Shown: in pieces, positions 52,403 to 60,352 of the stretch | Layout of the letters: each line of letters begins with the position of its first letter | Position numbering within the stretch: the first letter of the stretch is position 1 | Assembly: GCF_001898315.1 (NCBI RefSeq) | Contig: NZ_MKTQ01000028.1 | Location: 60,832-124,831 of the forward strand | Direction: 5' to 3' | Length of the DNA stretch: 64,000 bases | From: Microbacterium sp. 70-16 | GTDB taxonomy: Bacteria; Actinomycetota; Actinomycetes; Actinomycetales; Microbacteriaceae | The notes under the pieces: generated by a model | What the model saw: the letters and a program-made list of their open reading frames with translations, nothing else | The model's database searches: none | Told to the model about the DNA's origin: nothing | Translations under genes and position numbers: made by a program

Positions 52403-52557
52403 CGCCCACCCCCACGCGCAACCCGACGCACAGCCCGCCAGGCGACGTCGTAGTCGACATCGCGGACGAACACGAGATCGCTCACAACCTCGTCGAGCCG
52501 CATCCGCACGTCGTGATCCAACTGACCCGACTCCTCGTACCGTCCGAGCCCATTCAC
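52399..52557 (-). CDS. 52-aa small protein in overlapping ORF chain
   Basis: Starts at GTG 52557 overlapping the upstream stop (GTGA). It is acidic, with SGQLDHDVRMRLDEVVSDLVF and VRDVDYDVAWRAV. It lacks a ribosome-binding site of its own and would rely on translational coupling. Unrecognised; probably part of the same element remnant. Confidence 0.5.
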   Translation of the reverse strand: MNGLGRYEESGQLDHDVRMRLDEVVSDLVFVRDVDYDVAWRAVRRVARGGGR

Positions 52558-52874
52558 CGCACTCGCCCCTTCCCAGCAGGGTGCCGGTCCATGCAGCCAC
52601 GTGTCGCAGCTACGGGCCACACGTGCCCCTCACGCGCCGCGTCCACAGCCGACTGCCCCTTCGCCTCTAGTAGGTCCTGATCAGCCCGCGGGTGGCGCGA
52701 CAGATGCCTCGCTTGCCCGATCGCTGTCCGCAACGCGCCGAGGAACGCACCCACGTCGTCGAGGCTCATCAGCTCGTCACCAACCCGCACACCCCACGCA
52801 GCGTCGATCCGCTCGGCAGTGATCGGGAACCTGTAGTCAGGACGCGCAAGCACGTCCCCGGCCGTAAGCGTCAT
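52554..52874 (-). CDS. 106-aa hypothetical protein, first of the small-ORF chain
   Basis: ATG 52874 follows a strong AAGGAGGA site, making this the translation entry point for the chain of four overlapping ORFs. It reads TLTAGDVLARPDYRFPITAERIDAAWGVRVGDELMSLDDVGAFLGALRTAIGQARHL, a soluble mixed alpha/beta pattern. No known family. The 230 bp upstream (to 53109) show no gene and contain only GC-rich imperfect repeats. Confidence 0.6.
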   Translation of the reverse strand: MTLTAGDVLARPDYRFPITAERIDAAWGVRVGDELMSLDDVGAFLGALRTAIGQARHLSRHPRADQDLLEAKGQSAVDAAREGHVWPVAATRGCMDRHPAGKGRVR

Positions 52875-53109
52875 TGTGGTCCTCCTTGTCACCCGCGCGC
52901 TCTGCGCGGTGGACGACCATTGACGCTCGAAAAGGCACCCACCGGAAGTCGCACAACCGGCCGTCAGGCGCGGGATGCGCGCAGTTACGGGCGCCCCGTC
53001 GTGGAGCGCCCGTCAGCGTCGGTGCGGCCTGCCCGCACACACGAGCAATTACGATTTCGTAACAGATCCACGACCGGCGCCAGCGAACGCACCACACACG
53101 ACCGAGGGG

Positions 53110-53310
53110 TCATCGGAAGGTGAGCGTGAGCGGGTCGTACCCGTGCTCGGCATCGATACGCGCCTCGATCTCGGCGAGCTCAGCGCGCTGCGCGTCGGTC
53201 GCCTCACTGAAGTACTCCAGGTCGAGGTGGTGGCGCTCCAGGAACGCCTCGAACGCGGCCGTCTGCGCGGCCTGCCACGCCTTCTCGCGGTCGTCAGTCG
53301 AGCTCCACAT
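53110..53310 (-). CDS. 66-aa hypothetical protein
   Basis: Starts at ATG 53310. The product is a highly charged helix (REKAWQAAQTAAFEAFLERHHLDLEYF, then DAQRAELAEIEARIDAEHGY). It resembles small helical proteins of mobile elements but matches no named family. It lies between the small-ORF chain and tRNA-Arg. Confidence 0.55.
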   Translation of the reverse strand: MWSSTDDREKAWQAAQTAAFEAFLERHHLDLEYFSEATDAQRAELAEIEARIDAEHGYDPLTLTFR

Positions 53311-53450
53311 GGCCACCACCGTAGATCCAGCCCCCGACCCGCGCCAGCCGTTGGCACTCAGACAGGTCAGGCGCCGGGCCGACACACGCGGCCCATAGCG
53401 GGGCCGCTGCCACGACGTCGCTGACCGCCGCGGGAGCCCAGAATCGTGAG

Positions 53451-53472
53451 CGCTTGGGGCACGCTTGGGGCA
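53451..53472. repeat. tandem CGCTTGGGGCA, possible attachment-site scar
   Basis: The 11-mer CGCTTGGGGCA occurs twice in direct tandem (53451-53461, 53462-53472) in the otherwise featureless 53311-53532 stretch downstream of tRNA-Arg. TTGGGGCA repeats are common just past tyrosine-integrase genes of actinobacterial elements, so this may mark a lost integrase end. I found no duplicated tRNA 3' end elsewhere in the window. Confidence 0.35.
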
Positions 53473-53532
53473 CGCACCCTCCGACGAATGGCGCCAGAAA
53501 GCGCCTCAGCCCCCATCTACGGACAAGCGAAA

Positions 53533-53552
53533 AGCCCCGGGCGACCGGGGCT
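53533..53552 (-). terminator. terminator of tRNA-Arg
   Basis: AGCCCCGG and CCGGGGCT (53533-53540, 53545-53552) form an 8-bp stem with a 4-base loop. On the minus strand it is followed by TTTCGC, and it lies 22 bp past the tRNA 3' end, so it fits a rho-independent terminator for the tRNA transcript. Confidence 0.75.
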
Positions 53553-53574
53553 CTTCTACTGTCTCAACACAGTG

Positions 53575-53647
53575 TGCGCCCGAAGGGACTCGAACCCCTA
53601 ACCTTCTGATCCGTAGTCAGATGCTCTATCCATTGAGCTACGGGCGC
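53575..53647 (-). tRNA. tRNA-Arg (anticodon ACG)
   Basis: On the minus strand the 73-nt sequence folds as a cloverleaf: acceptor GCGCCCG pairs with CGGGCGC, the D-arm holds AGCTCAATGGATAGAGC, the anticodon stem TCTGA/TCAGA encloses loop CTACGGA (anticodon ACG, Arg CGN), and the T-arm is AGGGGTTCGAGTCCCTT. The discriminator base is A. CCA is not encoded. tRNA-Arg genes are frequent integration sites, matching the element remnant next to it. Confidence 0.95.
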
Positions 53648-53716
53648 ATGCCTTCACTCTCGCGAAGGCCGTAGGCAAGCTTAGCGCACGCGCGAGCATC
53701 CGACGAATCGGCGCCG

Positions 53717-54367
53717 CTACTCGAGCTCGGCGGGGTCGACGCCACCCGCCGGCAGGGCTCCGTCGGTCACGATCTCGGGGATCTCGCCGGCCGCGATGAG
53801 CTTCTGCTGCGCCCTCGCGGTGCGCCGGTGCGCGCGCAGTTTCGGCAGGTCCACGAGCCGCAGCGCCTGCATGCGTGCGGTGCGCATGCGCTCGTAGTCC
53901 GGTTCGAGATCGGGGCGGGATGCCTCGATGCGCAGCGTGCGGTCGATGTTCTTCGCGACCTCGGCCCACGCGGCGTCCCGAGCATCCGAAATGAGCTTGC
54001 GCAGCTCTTCGTCGTCCTCGGCGCGGCGCCGCAGCTCGCTGGCCACGTGTAGCGACTGCTTCTCGCGGTGGCGCAGGTTGCGCACGTCGCGGGCACGGTA
54101 GTCGTGCGTCCCGTCGGAGTCGGAGTGTCGCGTGCGCGCCCGCTTGCGCTCGCGCTCGGTGCGCGCGGCATCCTCTTCTGCCTCGACGGCGAGCGCCTCA
54201 AGCGCCTCCCGCGCTTCGGGCACGTAGCGGTCAGGATTGAAGTCCTCACCCTCGGCGAGGATGTGCACGAGAATCGTGTTCTTCAGGCTCAGCCGAGTCG
54301 CCGCCGACGCGATGTAGAGCCCCTCGGCGACGACATCGCGCGTGCGCACCCGCTTCTTGCCGACCAC
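53717..54367 (-). CDS. conserved hypothetical protein, 216 aa
   Basis: Starts at GTG 54367 with GGAGG about 8 bp upstream; the frame to 54439 adds unlikely sequence. The protein is highly charged and helical: KKRVRTRDVVAEGLYIASAATRLS at the start, then a long Arg/Glu/Asp helix region (about 60-190) with LRHREKQSLHVASELRRRAEDDEELRKL. Coiled coil is likely. I recall no characterised function. It is read away from the DUF4956/VTC pair; the 165-bp gap should hold both promoters. Confidence 0.7.
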   Translation of the reverse strand: MVGKKRVRTRDVVAEGLYIASAATRLSLKNTILVHILAEGEDFNPDRYVPEAREALEALAVEAEEDAARTERERKRARTRHSDSDGTHDYRARDVRNLRHREKQSLHVASELRRRAEDDEELRKLISDARDAAWAEVAKNIDRTLRIEASRPDLEPDYERMRTARMQALRLVDLPKLRAHRRTARAQQKLIAAGEIPEIVTDGALPAGGVDPAELE

Positions 54368-54532
54368 GGAACCCCCTCCCCTCGATCCTACGGAACTCGA
54401 CGACAGCGCGGGGATGGGAACAGGCGGCACAAACCGCACGGCCCGAATTTGAACCCCGCGCCGATGCCCGTCATAGGAACCGCATAGCGTGGCGACGCTG
54501 AATGGAACTCACGAAAACTGTCAGGAGCATCC

Positions 54533-55144
54533 ATGGACCAGCTTGCCGCCATCACACTCGATCTCACCGCCATCGCGGTGCTCGCCTTCGCGGTGTACTA
54601 CCCCCGCCACCGCCGCCGCGACCTTGCCGTCGCGTTCGTAGGCGTGAACGTGGGCGTGCTGGCCGTATCGATGGTGCTCGCCGACGCGACCGTCGGCGCG
54701 GGCCTCGGCCTCGGCCTGTTCGGCGTACTGTCGATCATCCGCCTGCGCTCGCGTGAGATCGAGCAGAGCGAGATGTCGTACTACTTCGCAGCGCTCGCGA
54801 TCGGCCTCATCTCGGGTCTGGCCGCGAACATCAGCCTGCTCAGTGTCGGACTCGTCGCCCTCGTGGTGGCGGTGATCGCCATCGTCGACAGCCCGTCGCT
54901 GCTGCGCCGCTCGCGCGAGCAGCAGCTCGTGCTCGACCGCGCGTACCCCGACGAGGCTGAAGCCCGCGCCGCCGTCGAGACCCTGCTCGGCACGACTGTG
55001 CACCGACTGTCGGTGCGCAGCCTCGACCTCGTCTCCGACACGACGGTCGTCGACGTGCGCTACAACGCCCCGCGCCCCGGATCGGCGCCCACCCGCCGCG
55101 ACGCGACGCTCGACACCCTGCACACCCTGGAGACCACCCGATGA
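54533..55144 (+). CDS. DUF4956 membrane protein
   Basis: The 203-aa protein has three or four membrane spans (about 8-25, 33-50, 56-70, 85-122) and the conserved FGVLSIIRLRSREIEQSEMSYYF loop between them, typical of DUF4956. A soluble C-terminal domain of about 75 residues (LDRAYPDEAEARAAVETLLGTTVHRLSVRSLDLVSDTTVVDV) follows. The family is nearly always found with a VTC-domain gene, as here, where the stop overlaps the next ATG. The pair is thought to act in polyphosphate or surface-polymer metabolism. Confidence 0.9.
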   Translation: MDQLAAITLDLTAIAVLAFAVYYPRHRRRDLAVAFVGVNVGVLAVSMVLADATVGAGLGLGLFGVLSIIRLRSREIEQSEMSYYFAALAIGLISGLAANISLLSVGLVALVVAVIAIVDSPSLLRRSREQQLVLDRAYPDEAEARAAVETLLGTTVHRLSVRSLDLVSDTTVVDVRYNAPRPGSAPTRRDATLDTLHTLETTR

Positions 55145-55956
55145 CCGCCGCCGGCCCGACCCGCGCGACAGCCCGCGCCATCGCCCGACTGCAGCCGGTC
55201 GACCTCGACGAGCTCAACGCCGAAGCCGAGCTGCAGACTCGCGTCGACCGCAAGTACATCGTGCCGCGCACGGCACTGGCATCCGTCCTCGCCGACCTTC
55301 CCGCGGGCGCGCGCGTGCTCGAGATCGACGGCGAGCGCGCCCTCCGCTACGCGTCGCAGTACTTCGATACCCCCTCGTTGGACAGCTACTTCGGCGCCGC
55401 GCGCGGCCACCGCCGCCGCTTCAAGGTGCGCGCCCGCACGTACGTCGACTCGGGTGGCTCGTTCCTCGAGGTCAAGACCCGCGGCGGACGCTCGGCCACC
55501 GTCAAGGCCCGCGTGCCCGTGCACGGCGACACCCTCGACGACGACGCGGTCGCCTACGCGACCGACCTGCTGGCGGATGCCGGAATTCCGGATGCCCCGC
55601 ACCTGGCCGCCACCCTCGAGCCGGTGCTCGTGACGCAGTACCGGCGTGCGACGCTACTGCTGCCGGCCGGGTTCTCGGGAGACTCGTCGCGCGGCACGAT
55701 CGACACCGAGCTGACCTGGATCTCGCACGACGGTCGCGTGCTCGACCTGCCCGAGTTCGTCATCGTCGAGACGAAGTCGGGCCAGCGCGCCGGCGTCCTC
55801 GATCGCGCACTCTGGCGGCACGGGCACCGACCCGCCACGGTCTCGAAGTACGGCACCGGCATGGCCGCGTTGCATCCGGAGCTGCCCGCGCACAAGTGGC
55901 ATCGTGCGCTGTCGCACGAGTTCGCGACGGCCGCGCCGCACCCCGTCGCGGCGTGA
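55141..55956 (+). CDS. VTC-domain (polyphosphate polymerase-like) protein
   Basis: The 271-aa protein is one VTC/CYTH-like tunnel domain: ELQTRVDRKYIVPRTAL opens it, ASQYFDTPSLDSYFGAARGHRRRFKVRARTY holds the basic residues lining the tunnel, then SFLEVKTRGGR (catalytic Glu-X-Lys) and EFVIVETKSGQ (second Glu-X-Lys). In yeast Vtc4 this fold polymerises ATP-derived phosphate. It is coupled to the DUF4956 membrane protein by ATGA overlap. No CotH gene, another common partner, is present. Confidence 0.88.
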   Translation: MTAAGPTRATARAIARLQPVDLDELNAEAELQTRVDRKYIVPRTALASVLADLPAGARVLEIDGERALRYASQYFDTPSLDSYFGAARGHRRRFKVRARTYVDSGGSFLEVKTRGGRSATVKARVPVHGDTLDDDAVAYATDLLADAGIPDAPHLAATLEPVLVTQYRRATLLLPAGFSGDSSRGTIDTELTWISHDGRVLDLPEFVIVETKSGQRAGVLDRALWRHGHRPATVSKYGTGMAALHPELPAHKWHRALSHEFATAAPHPVAA

Positions 55957-56009
55957 TGCGGGCGGATGGCGTACCGAAATACTGCTCGGTGGGGCTGGTG
56001 AGTGCTCCG

Positions 56010-56059
56010 GGCGTGCTGTGAGGGCACTGCTGTCACATCGAGCAGGACTTCAGCACGCC
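56010..56059. terminator. possible hairpin between VTC and epimerase genes
   Basis: GGCGTGCTG (56010-56018) pairs perfectly with CAGCACGCC (56051-56059), enclosing 32 bases that contain a smaller GTGA/TCAC pair. It lies 54 bp past the VTC gene stop, between convergent genes. A bidirectional terminator is the simplest reading; the long loop makes it uncertain. Confidence 0.3.
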
Positions 56060-56099
56060 GGGCCCCTCGGCCCCGGCGAAAGGGCGGCCGGGCATCGGC

Positions 56100-57050
56100 C
56101 TACAGCGCCGCGATGGTCCAGGCGGCCTCGGCGGACTCGCCCGGTTCGAGGACGATCAAGCCCGTGTCGAACGGGTAGCGCGCGTCGTTGAAGGCATCCG
56201 GCGCGCACGTCATCGGCTCGACGGCGAGCCCGGCACGGTGGAACGGCTGCGCCGGCCCGCCGGGCAGGTCGGCGGTGTGCACCTGCACCCAGGGGCACGC
56301 GGCATCCCAGCTCATCGCGACACCCGAACCCGACGGGTCGGTCAGCCGCACCGTCGCGCGGCCGTCGTCGCCGCCCGTGATCCCCGTGTAGGCGTGGTCG
56401 ATCTCGACGGCGCCGAGCACGCGCGACGCGCGCCAGTCGAAACGCTCCGGTTCGTGCTCCGCGACGTCGTGCAGCGCGACGGGGCTCAGCCGATCGGGCG
56501 TGACCTCAAGCACGACGGATGCCGGCAGCTCGAACGTCCAGGTGTCCAGGGCGCCCGGCCCGGCGACGAGATAGGGGTGTGGGCCGGTGCCGAACGGCGC
56601 GGCATCCGCCCCTTCATTCACTGCGCGCACGACCTGCGTCAGCCCGCCGGCGCCGAGTCGGTAGGTCGTCTCGACGCGCACCCGCCACGGGTAGCTCGTC
56701 TGCGGCACGATGACGGCCTGCAGCGTGACGGCGTCATCCGACAGGGCGGTCACCTCGAAATCGAGCCAGCCGGCGAAGCCGTGCAGCGCATGCCCACGGT
56801 TGGGCTCGGTCAGCGCGAGCTCATACTCGACCCCGCCGAAGTCGTACCGCCCTTCGACGACCCGGTTCGGCCACGGCGCGAGCACCGCGCCGCGGAACCC
56901 GGGCCGCACCTCGTCGGCGTTGAACGGCACGACGAGGTCACGCCCGTCGTGACGCAGAGCACGCAGGGATGCCCCGATGCTCGCGATCTCGGCCTCGTAG
57001 GCTCCGAAGCGGATCGTGAACGGGGTGCCGGAGCGGAGCGCGGAGATCAT
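56100..57050 (-). CDS. aldose 1-epimerase family protein
   Basis: The 316-aa beta-sandwich enzyme has the mutarotase features: VLAPWPNRVVEGRYDFGG (substrate Arg), NRGHALHGFAGWLDFEV (catalytic His region), PFGTGPHPYLV (second catalytic His) and CAPDAFN near the end, with Glu in AVEPM. It interconverts alpha and beta anomers of a free aldose. ATG 57050 is 29 bp after the araA stop, so it is the last gene of the arabinose operon and probably acts on L-arabinose. Confidence 0.9.
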   Translation of the reverse strand: MISALRSGTPFTIRFGAYEAEIASIGASLRALRHDGRDLVVPFNADEVRPGFRGAVLAPWPNRVVEGRYDFGGVEYELALTEPNRGHALHGFAGWLDFEVTALSDDAVTLQAVIVPQTSYPWRVRVETTYRLGAGGLTQVVRAVNEGADAAPFGTGPHPYLVAGPGALDTWTFELPASVVLEVTPDRLSPVALHDVAEHEPERFDWRASRVLGAVEIDHAYTGITGGDDGRATVRLTDPSGSGVAMSWDAACPWVQVHTADLPGGPAQPFHRAGLAVEPMTCAPDAFNDARYPFDTGLIVLEPGESAEAAWTIAAL

Positions 57051-57079
57051 GGCTCCATCTTCGCGCACGGCGCCCGATC

Positions 57080-58582
57080 TCACAGTCCCTGCGCGAGGCG
57101 GTAGTACGCCTGGTTCCAGCGGATCTCGCGCTGGAAGCCGCGCACCGTGGTGTCTTCGTCGATGACGAGCAGTTCGGTCTGCGCCATCTCGGCGAAGTCG
57201 CGGAACACCTCGATGCCGACCGCCGTCGTCATGACGGTGTGGTGCGCGGCACCCGCCGTCAGCCAGCACGCCGCGCTCGTCGCGAAGTCGGGCGCCGGCT
57301 TCCAGATCGCACGCCCGACGGGCAGGTTCGGCAGATCAGGCGCCGCGACGTTCTCTACGACGTTGGCGACAAGCCGGAACCGGTCGCGCATGCCACTCAT
57401 CGCGACGACGACGGCGGGGCCGGGGTCGGCCGTGAACACGAGCCGCACCGGGTCATCCTTGCCGCCGATGCCGAGCGGGTGGATCTCGAGTCGCGCGCGC
57501 TGCGTCGTGAGCGTCGGGGCGACCTCGAGCATGTGCGCGCCGAGGATCTTCTCTTCGCCCGCGACGAGATCGTAGGTGTAGTCCTCCATGAGGGATGCCC
57601 CGCCGGGAAGCCCCGCACCCATGACGTTCGCGACGCGCACGAGGATCGCCGTCTTCCAGTCGCCCTCTGCGCCGAATCCGTAGCCCTCGGCCATGAGGCG
57701 CTGCACGGCGAGTCCCGGCAGCTGCTTGAGAGCGCCGAGGTCTTCGAAGCTCGTCGTGAAGGCGCCGAAGCCGCCGCCCTCGAGGAACGACCGCAGCCCG
57801 AGCTCGATCGCGGCGCCGTCGCGCAGGCTCTCGTGCCGCGCGCCGCCGGGGCGCAGCTCGTCGGCGACGTCGTACTCGGCGACGTAGACCGCAACGAGGG
57901 CGTCGATGTCTGCGTCGGATGCCTGAGCCACGGCATCCGCCAACTCATTCACGCCCCACGTGTTGACCTGCACGCCGAAGCGCAGCTCGGCCTCGGTCTT
58001 GTCGCCCTCGGTGACCGCGACGTAGCGCATGTTGTCACCGAAGCGCGCGAGCTTGAGCGTGCGGGCTGCCTGCCAGCCGGCCGCGGCGCGCTGCCAGTCC
58101 TCGATCTGCTGAGTCACCGCGGGGTTGGTCACGTGACCGACGACGGTCTTGCGCGGCACGCCGAGGCGCGTCTGGATGTAGCCGAACTCGCGGTCGCCGT
58201 GCGCGGCCTGGTTGAGGTTCATGAAGTCGAAGTCGATGTCGGCCCAGGGCAGCTCGAGGTTCGCCTGCGTGTGCAGGTGCAGCAGCGGCTTGCGGAGGGC
58301 GTCTAGGCCGGCGATCCACATCTTCGCGGGGCTGAACGTGTGCATCCACGCGATGACGCCGATGACCGAGTCGTCGCTGTTCGCGTCGAGCGCGAGGCGG
58401 CGGATCGAGTCGGAGTCCTTCAGGACGGGCTTCCACTCGACCGTGACGGGAAGGCCAGCGAGACCCGCGACGACCTGCTGGGACTGCTCGGCGACCTGGC
58501 GCAGCGTCTCCTCCCCGTAGAGGTTCTGGCTGCCCGTGACGAACCAGACGGTGTAGCTGGAGAGCGTAGAGGGGGGGGTCAT
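57080..58582 (-). CDS. araA: L-arabinose isomerase
   Basis: The 500-aa enzyme converts L-arabinose to L-ribulose. It begins [19 protein letters not shown], the family signature, and shows [35 protein letters not shown] (metal-site Glu) and [11 protein letters not shown] (metal-site Glu/His) with AAHHTV near the C-terminus. Length equals the E. coli enzyme. GAAAGGA lies upstream of ATG 58582. The gene is separated from the kinase by a palindromic repeat (58622-58701) but is on the same strand, so it should share the LacI-controlled transcript. Confidence 0.95.
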   Translation of the reverse strand: MTPPSTLSSYTVWFVTGSQNLYGEETLRQVAEQSQQVVAGLAGLPVTVEWKPVLKDSDSIRRLALDANSDDSVIGVIAWMHTFSPAKMWIAGLDALRKPLLHLHTQANLELPWADIDFDFMNLNQAAHGDREFGYIQTRLGVPRKTVVGHVTNPAVTQQIEDWQRAAAGWQAARTLKLARFGDNMRYVAVTEGDKTEAELRFGVQVNTWGVNELADAVAQASDADIDALVAVYVAEYDVADELRPGGARHESLRDGAAIELGLRSFLEGGGFGAFTTSFEDLGALKQLPGLAVQRLMAEGYGFGAEGDWKTAILVRVANVMGAGLPGGASLMEDYTYDLVAGEEKILGAHMLEVAPTLTTQRARLEIHPLGIGGKDDPVRLVFTADPGPAVVVAMSGMRDRFRLVANVVENVAAPDLPNLPVGRAIWKPAPDFATSAACWLTAGAAHHTVMTTAVGIEVFRDFAEMAQTELLVIDEDTTVRGFQREIRWNQAYYRLAQGL

Positions 58583-58621
58583 GAGGGGGTCCTTTCAGGG
58601 TGGCCTGTGGCCGTCAGCCGA

Positions 58622-58701
58622 ACCATGTCCCACTTTCGGTTGCTTGCGCGCGGCGAAGGCAACCATTTGTGGGACATGGTCTGCCGAAAGTGGGACATGG
58701 T
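58622..58701. repeat. nested palindromic element between kinase and araA
   Basis: ACCATGTCCCACTTTCGG (58622-58639) and CCGAAAGTGGGACATGGT (58684-58701) are perfect 18-bp inverted repeats. Inside lie GGTTGC/GCAACC (58638-58643, 58659-58664) and another GTGGGACATGGT (58670-58681), which directly repeats the right arm. The structure suggests a mobile palindromic unit. It occupies most of the 147-bp gap and could attenuate or process the arabinose mRNA. Confidence 0.75.
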
Positions 58702-58729
58702 GGGGAGAGTCGGGAGGGGCGGGGTGGGG

Positions 58730-60352
58730 TCAGAGGGCGGCGACGGCGGCGGCTTCGATGGCGAGGCCCGAGCGGTAGCGGTCGAGGTAGGTGCGGAATC
58801 CGGCGGCGTCGGCGGGGGCGGGGGCGGTGACGGATGCCGCGGCATCCGCGAACACGACGTCGTCGAGGTAGTCGCCGAGGGCGTCGGCGGCACCGGCGGC
58901 GACCGCGCGGCGGAAGGCGGCGAGAACCGCGATGCCCCACGCACCTCCCTCCGAGGCGGTCTCGCCGACGGCGACGGGTGCATCCAGCGCCGCCGCGAGG
59001 AACCGCTGCGCGACGCCCGCCGTGCGGAACATTCCGCCGTGGGCATACATCCGATCGAGGGCGACGTCCTCGCCAGCGAGCACCTGCATGCCGAGCGCGA
59101 GCGTGCCGAACACGCCGTACAGCTGAGCGCGCATGACGTTCGCGAGGCTCAGGGTCGAGTCGGGCGTGCGCACGAACAGAGGCCGCCCCGCGGTCAGGCC
59201 CGCGATGGGCTCTCCGGCGAGGTGGTTGTAGGCGAGCAGTCCGCCGGCGTCGGGTTCGCCGTCGAGGGCCTCGCGGAAGAGCACGTCGAAGACGGCGTCG
59301 TCGTCGAGCGGGGTGCCGGATGCCTCGGCGAACCGGCCGAACAGGCCCGCCCAGGCGGCGAGCTCACTCGCGCCGTTGTTGCAGTGCACCATCGCGACGG
59401 GGTCGCCCGCGGGCGTCGTCACGAGGTCGAGCTCGTGGTGGCGGCGGGCGAGCGGCTGCTCGAGCACGACCATCGCGAAGATGCTCGTGCCCGCGCTGAC
59501 GTTGCCGGTGCGCGGCGCGACGGCGTTGGTCGCCACCATGCCGGTTCCGGCATCTCCCTCGGGCGGACACAGTGGGATACCCGGCTGCAGCGCCCCGCTC
59601 GGATCGAGGTAGGCCGCCCCGGCCGCGGTCAGCGCACCAGCATCGGCGCCCGCGGGGAGCGCCTCCGGAAACAGCTCGCGCAACCCTGGCCCCCGAGCTT
59701 GTCGAGGGGCCGCGCCCTGCGCCTGTCGAAGGGCGTCGAACCGCTGCACGAGCCGCTCGTCATAGTCGCCATCCACGATCGGGAACATGCCCGACGCATC
59801 GCCGACACCGAGCACGCGCCGGCCGGTCAGATGCTCGTGCACATACCCCGCGAGGGTCGTCACGTGCGCGAGCCGCTCGAGGTGCGGCTCGCCGTCGAGC
59901 ATCGCCTGGCGCAGGTGCGCGACCGACCACCGCAACGGGATGTTGACGTCGAACAGGTCGCTGAGCTCGGCCGCGGCATCCGCCGTGTTCGTGTTGCGCC
60001 ACGTGCGGAACGGCACGAGCAGCTCGCCCGCGGCATCCTGCGCGATGTAGCCGTGCATCATGGCCGAGACGCCGATCGCGCCGAACGTCGTGGGCGCCAC
60101 GCCGTGGCGGGCCTCGGCGTCGGCGACGAGCGCCGCGTACGCGGCCTGCAACCCCGTGCGCACCTCGTCGAGGTCGTAGGTCCAGAGCCCGTCGACGAGG
60201 GAGTTCTCCCACGCGTGCGATCCGACGGCGAGGACGGATGCCGGGTCGGCGGCATCGACGAGGCACGCCTTGATGCGGGTCGAGCCGAGCTCGATGCCGA
60301 GCGCCGTCGCGCCGGCACGGATGACACCCCCTGAGCCCTGTCGAAGGGTCAT
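58730..60352 (-). CDS. FGGY sugar kinase, probable L-ribulokinase
   Basis: The 540-aa kinase has ATALGIELGSTRIKACLVD (phosphate-1 motif) at the start and the FGGY C-domain with AHGGMFRTAGVAQRFLAAAL (adenosine region), and DASGMFPI plus GTSIFAMVV between them. Domain-level sequence is closest to xylulokinase-type FGGY kinases, but its place between araD and araA argues for L-ribulose. An insertion DALRQAQGAAPRQARGPG (about residues 208-225) and the first codons (MTLRQGSGG) are encoded by copies of the CCTGAGCCTGTCGAAGG repeat. Its ATG overlaps the araD stop. Confidence 0.88.
   Translation of the reverse strand: MTLRQGSGGVIRAGATALGIELGSTRIKACLVDAADPASVLAVGSHAWENSLVDGLWTYDLDEVRTGLQAAYAALVADAEARHGVAPTTFGAIGVSAMMHGYIAQDAAGELLVPFRTWRNTNTADAAAELSDLFDVNIPLRWSVAHLRQAMLDGEPHLERLAHVTTLAGYVHEHLTGRRVLGVGDASGMFPIVDGDYDERLVQRFDALRQAQGAAPRQARGPGLRELFPEALPAGADAGALTAAGAAYLDPSGALQPGIPLCPPEGDAGTGMVATNAVAPRTGNVSAGTSIFAMVVLEQPLARRHHELDLVTTPAGDPVAMVHCNNGASELAAWAGLFGRFAEASGTPLDDDAVFDVLFREALDGEPDAGGLLAYNHLAGEPIAGLTAGRPLFVRTPDSTLSLANVMRAQLYGVFGTLALGMQVLAGEDVALDRMYAHGGMFRTAGVAQRFLAAALDAPVAVGETASEGGAWGIAVLAAFRRAVAAGAADALGDYLDDVVFADAAASVTAPAPADAAGFRTYLDRYRSGLAIEAAAVAAL
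59691..59733. repeat. two CCTGAGCCTGTCGAAGG-type repeats inside the kinase gene
   Basis: CCCCGAGCTTGTCGAGGGG (59691-59709) and CCCTGCGCCTGTCGAAGGG (59715-59733) are two close variants of one palindromic word. They are in frame within the kinase and code for its Gln/Ala-rich insertion. A third variant is at 60327-60348. Confidence 0.75.
60327..60348. repeat. CCCCTGAGCCCTGTCGAAGGG repeat at the kinase start
   Basis: The sequence CCCCCTGAGCCCTGTCGAAGGG lies directly downstream of the kinase ATG (60352, minus strand) and so encodes residues 2-8. It matches the pair at 59691-59733. The same word is widely dispersed in GC-rich bacterial genomes in my recollection. Confidence 0.7.

Noticed and set aside
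51771..53574. Intact prophage or integrative element
   Set aside because: No integrase, portal, terminase, capsid or relaxase genes; only small ORFs and possible att-like repeats.
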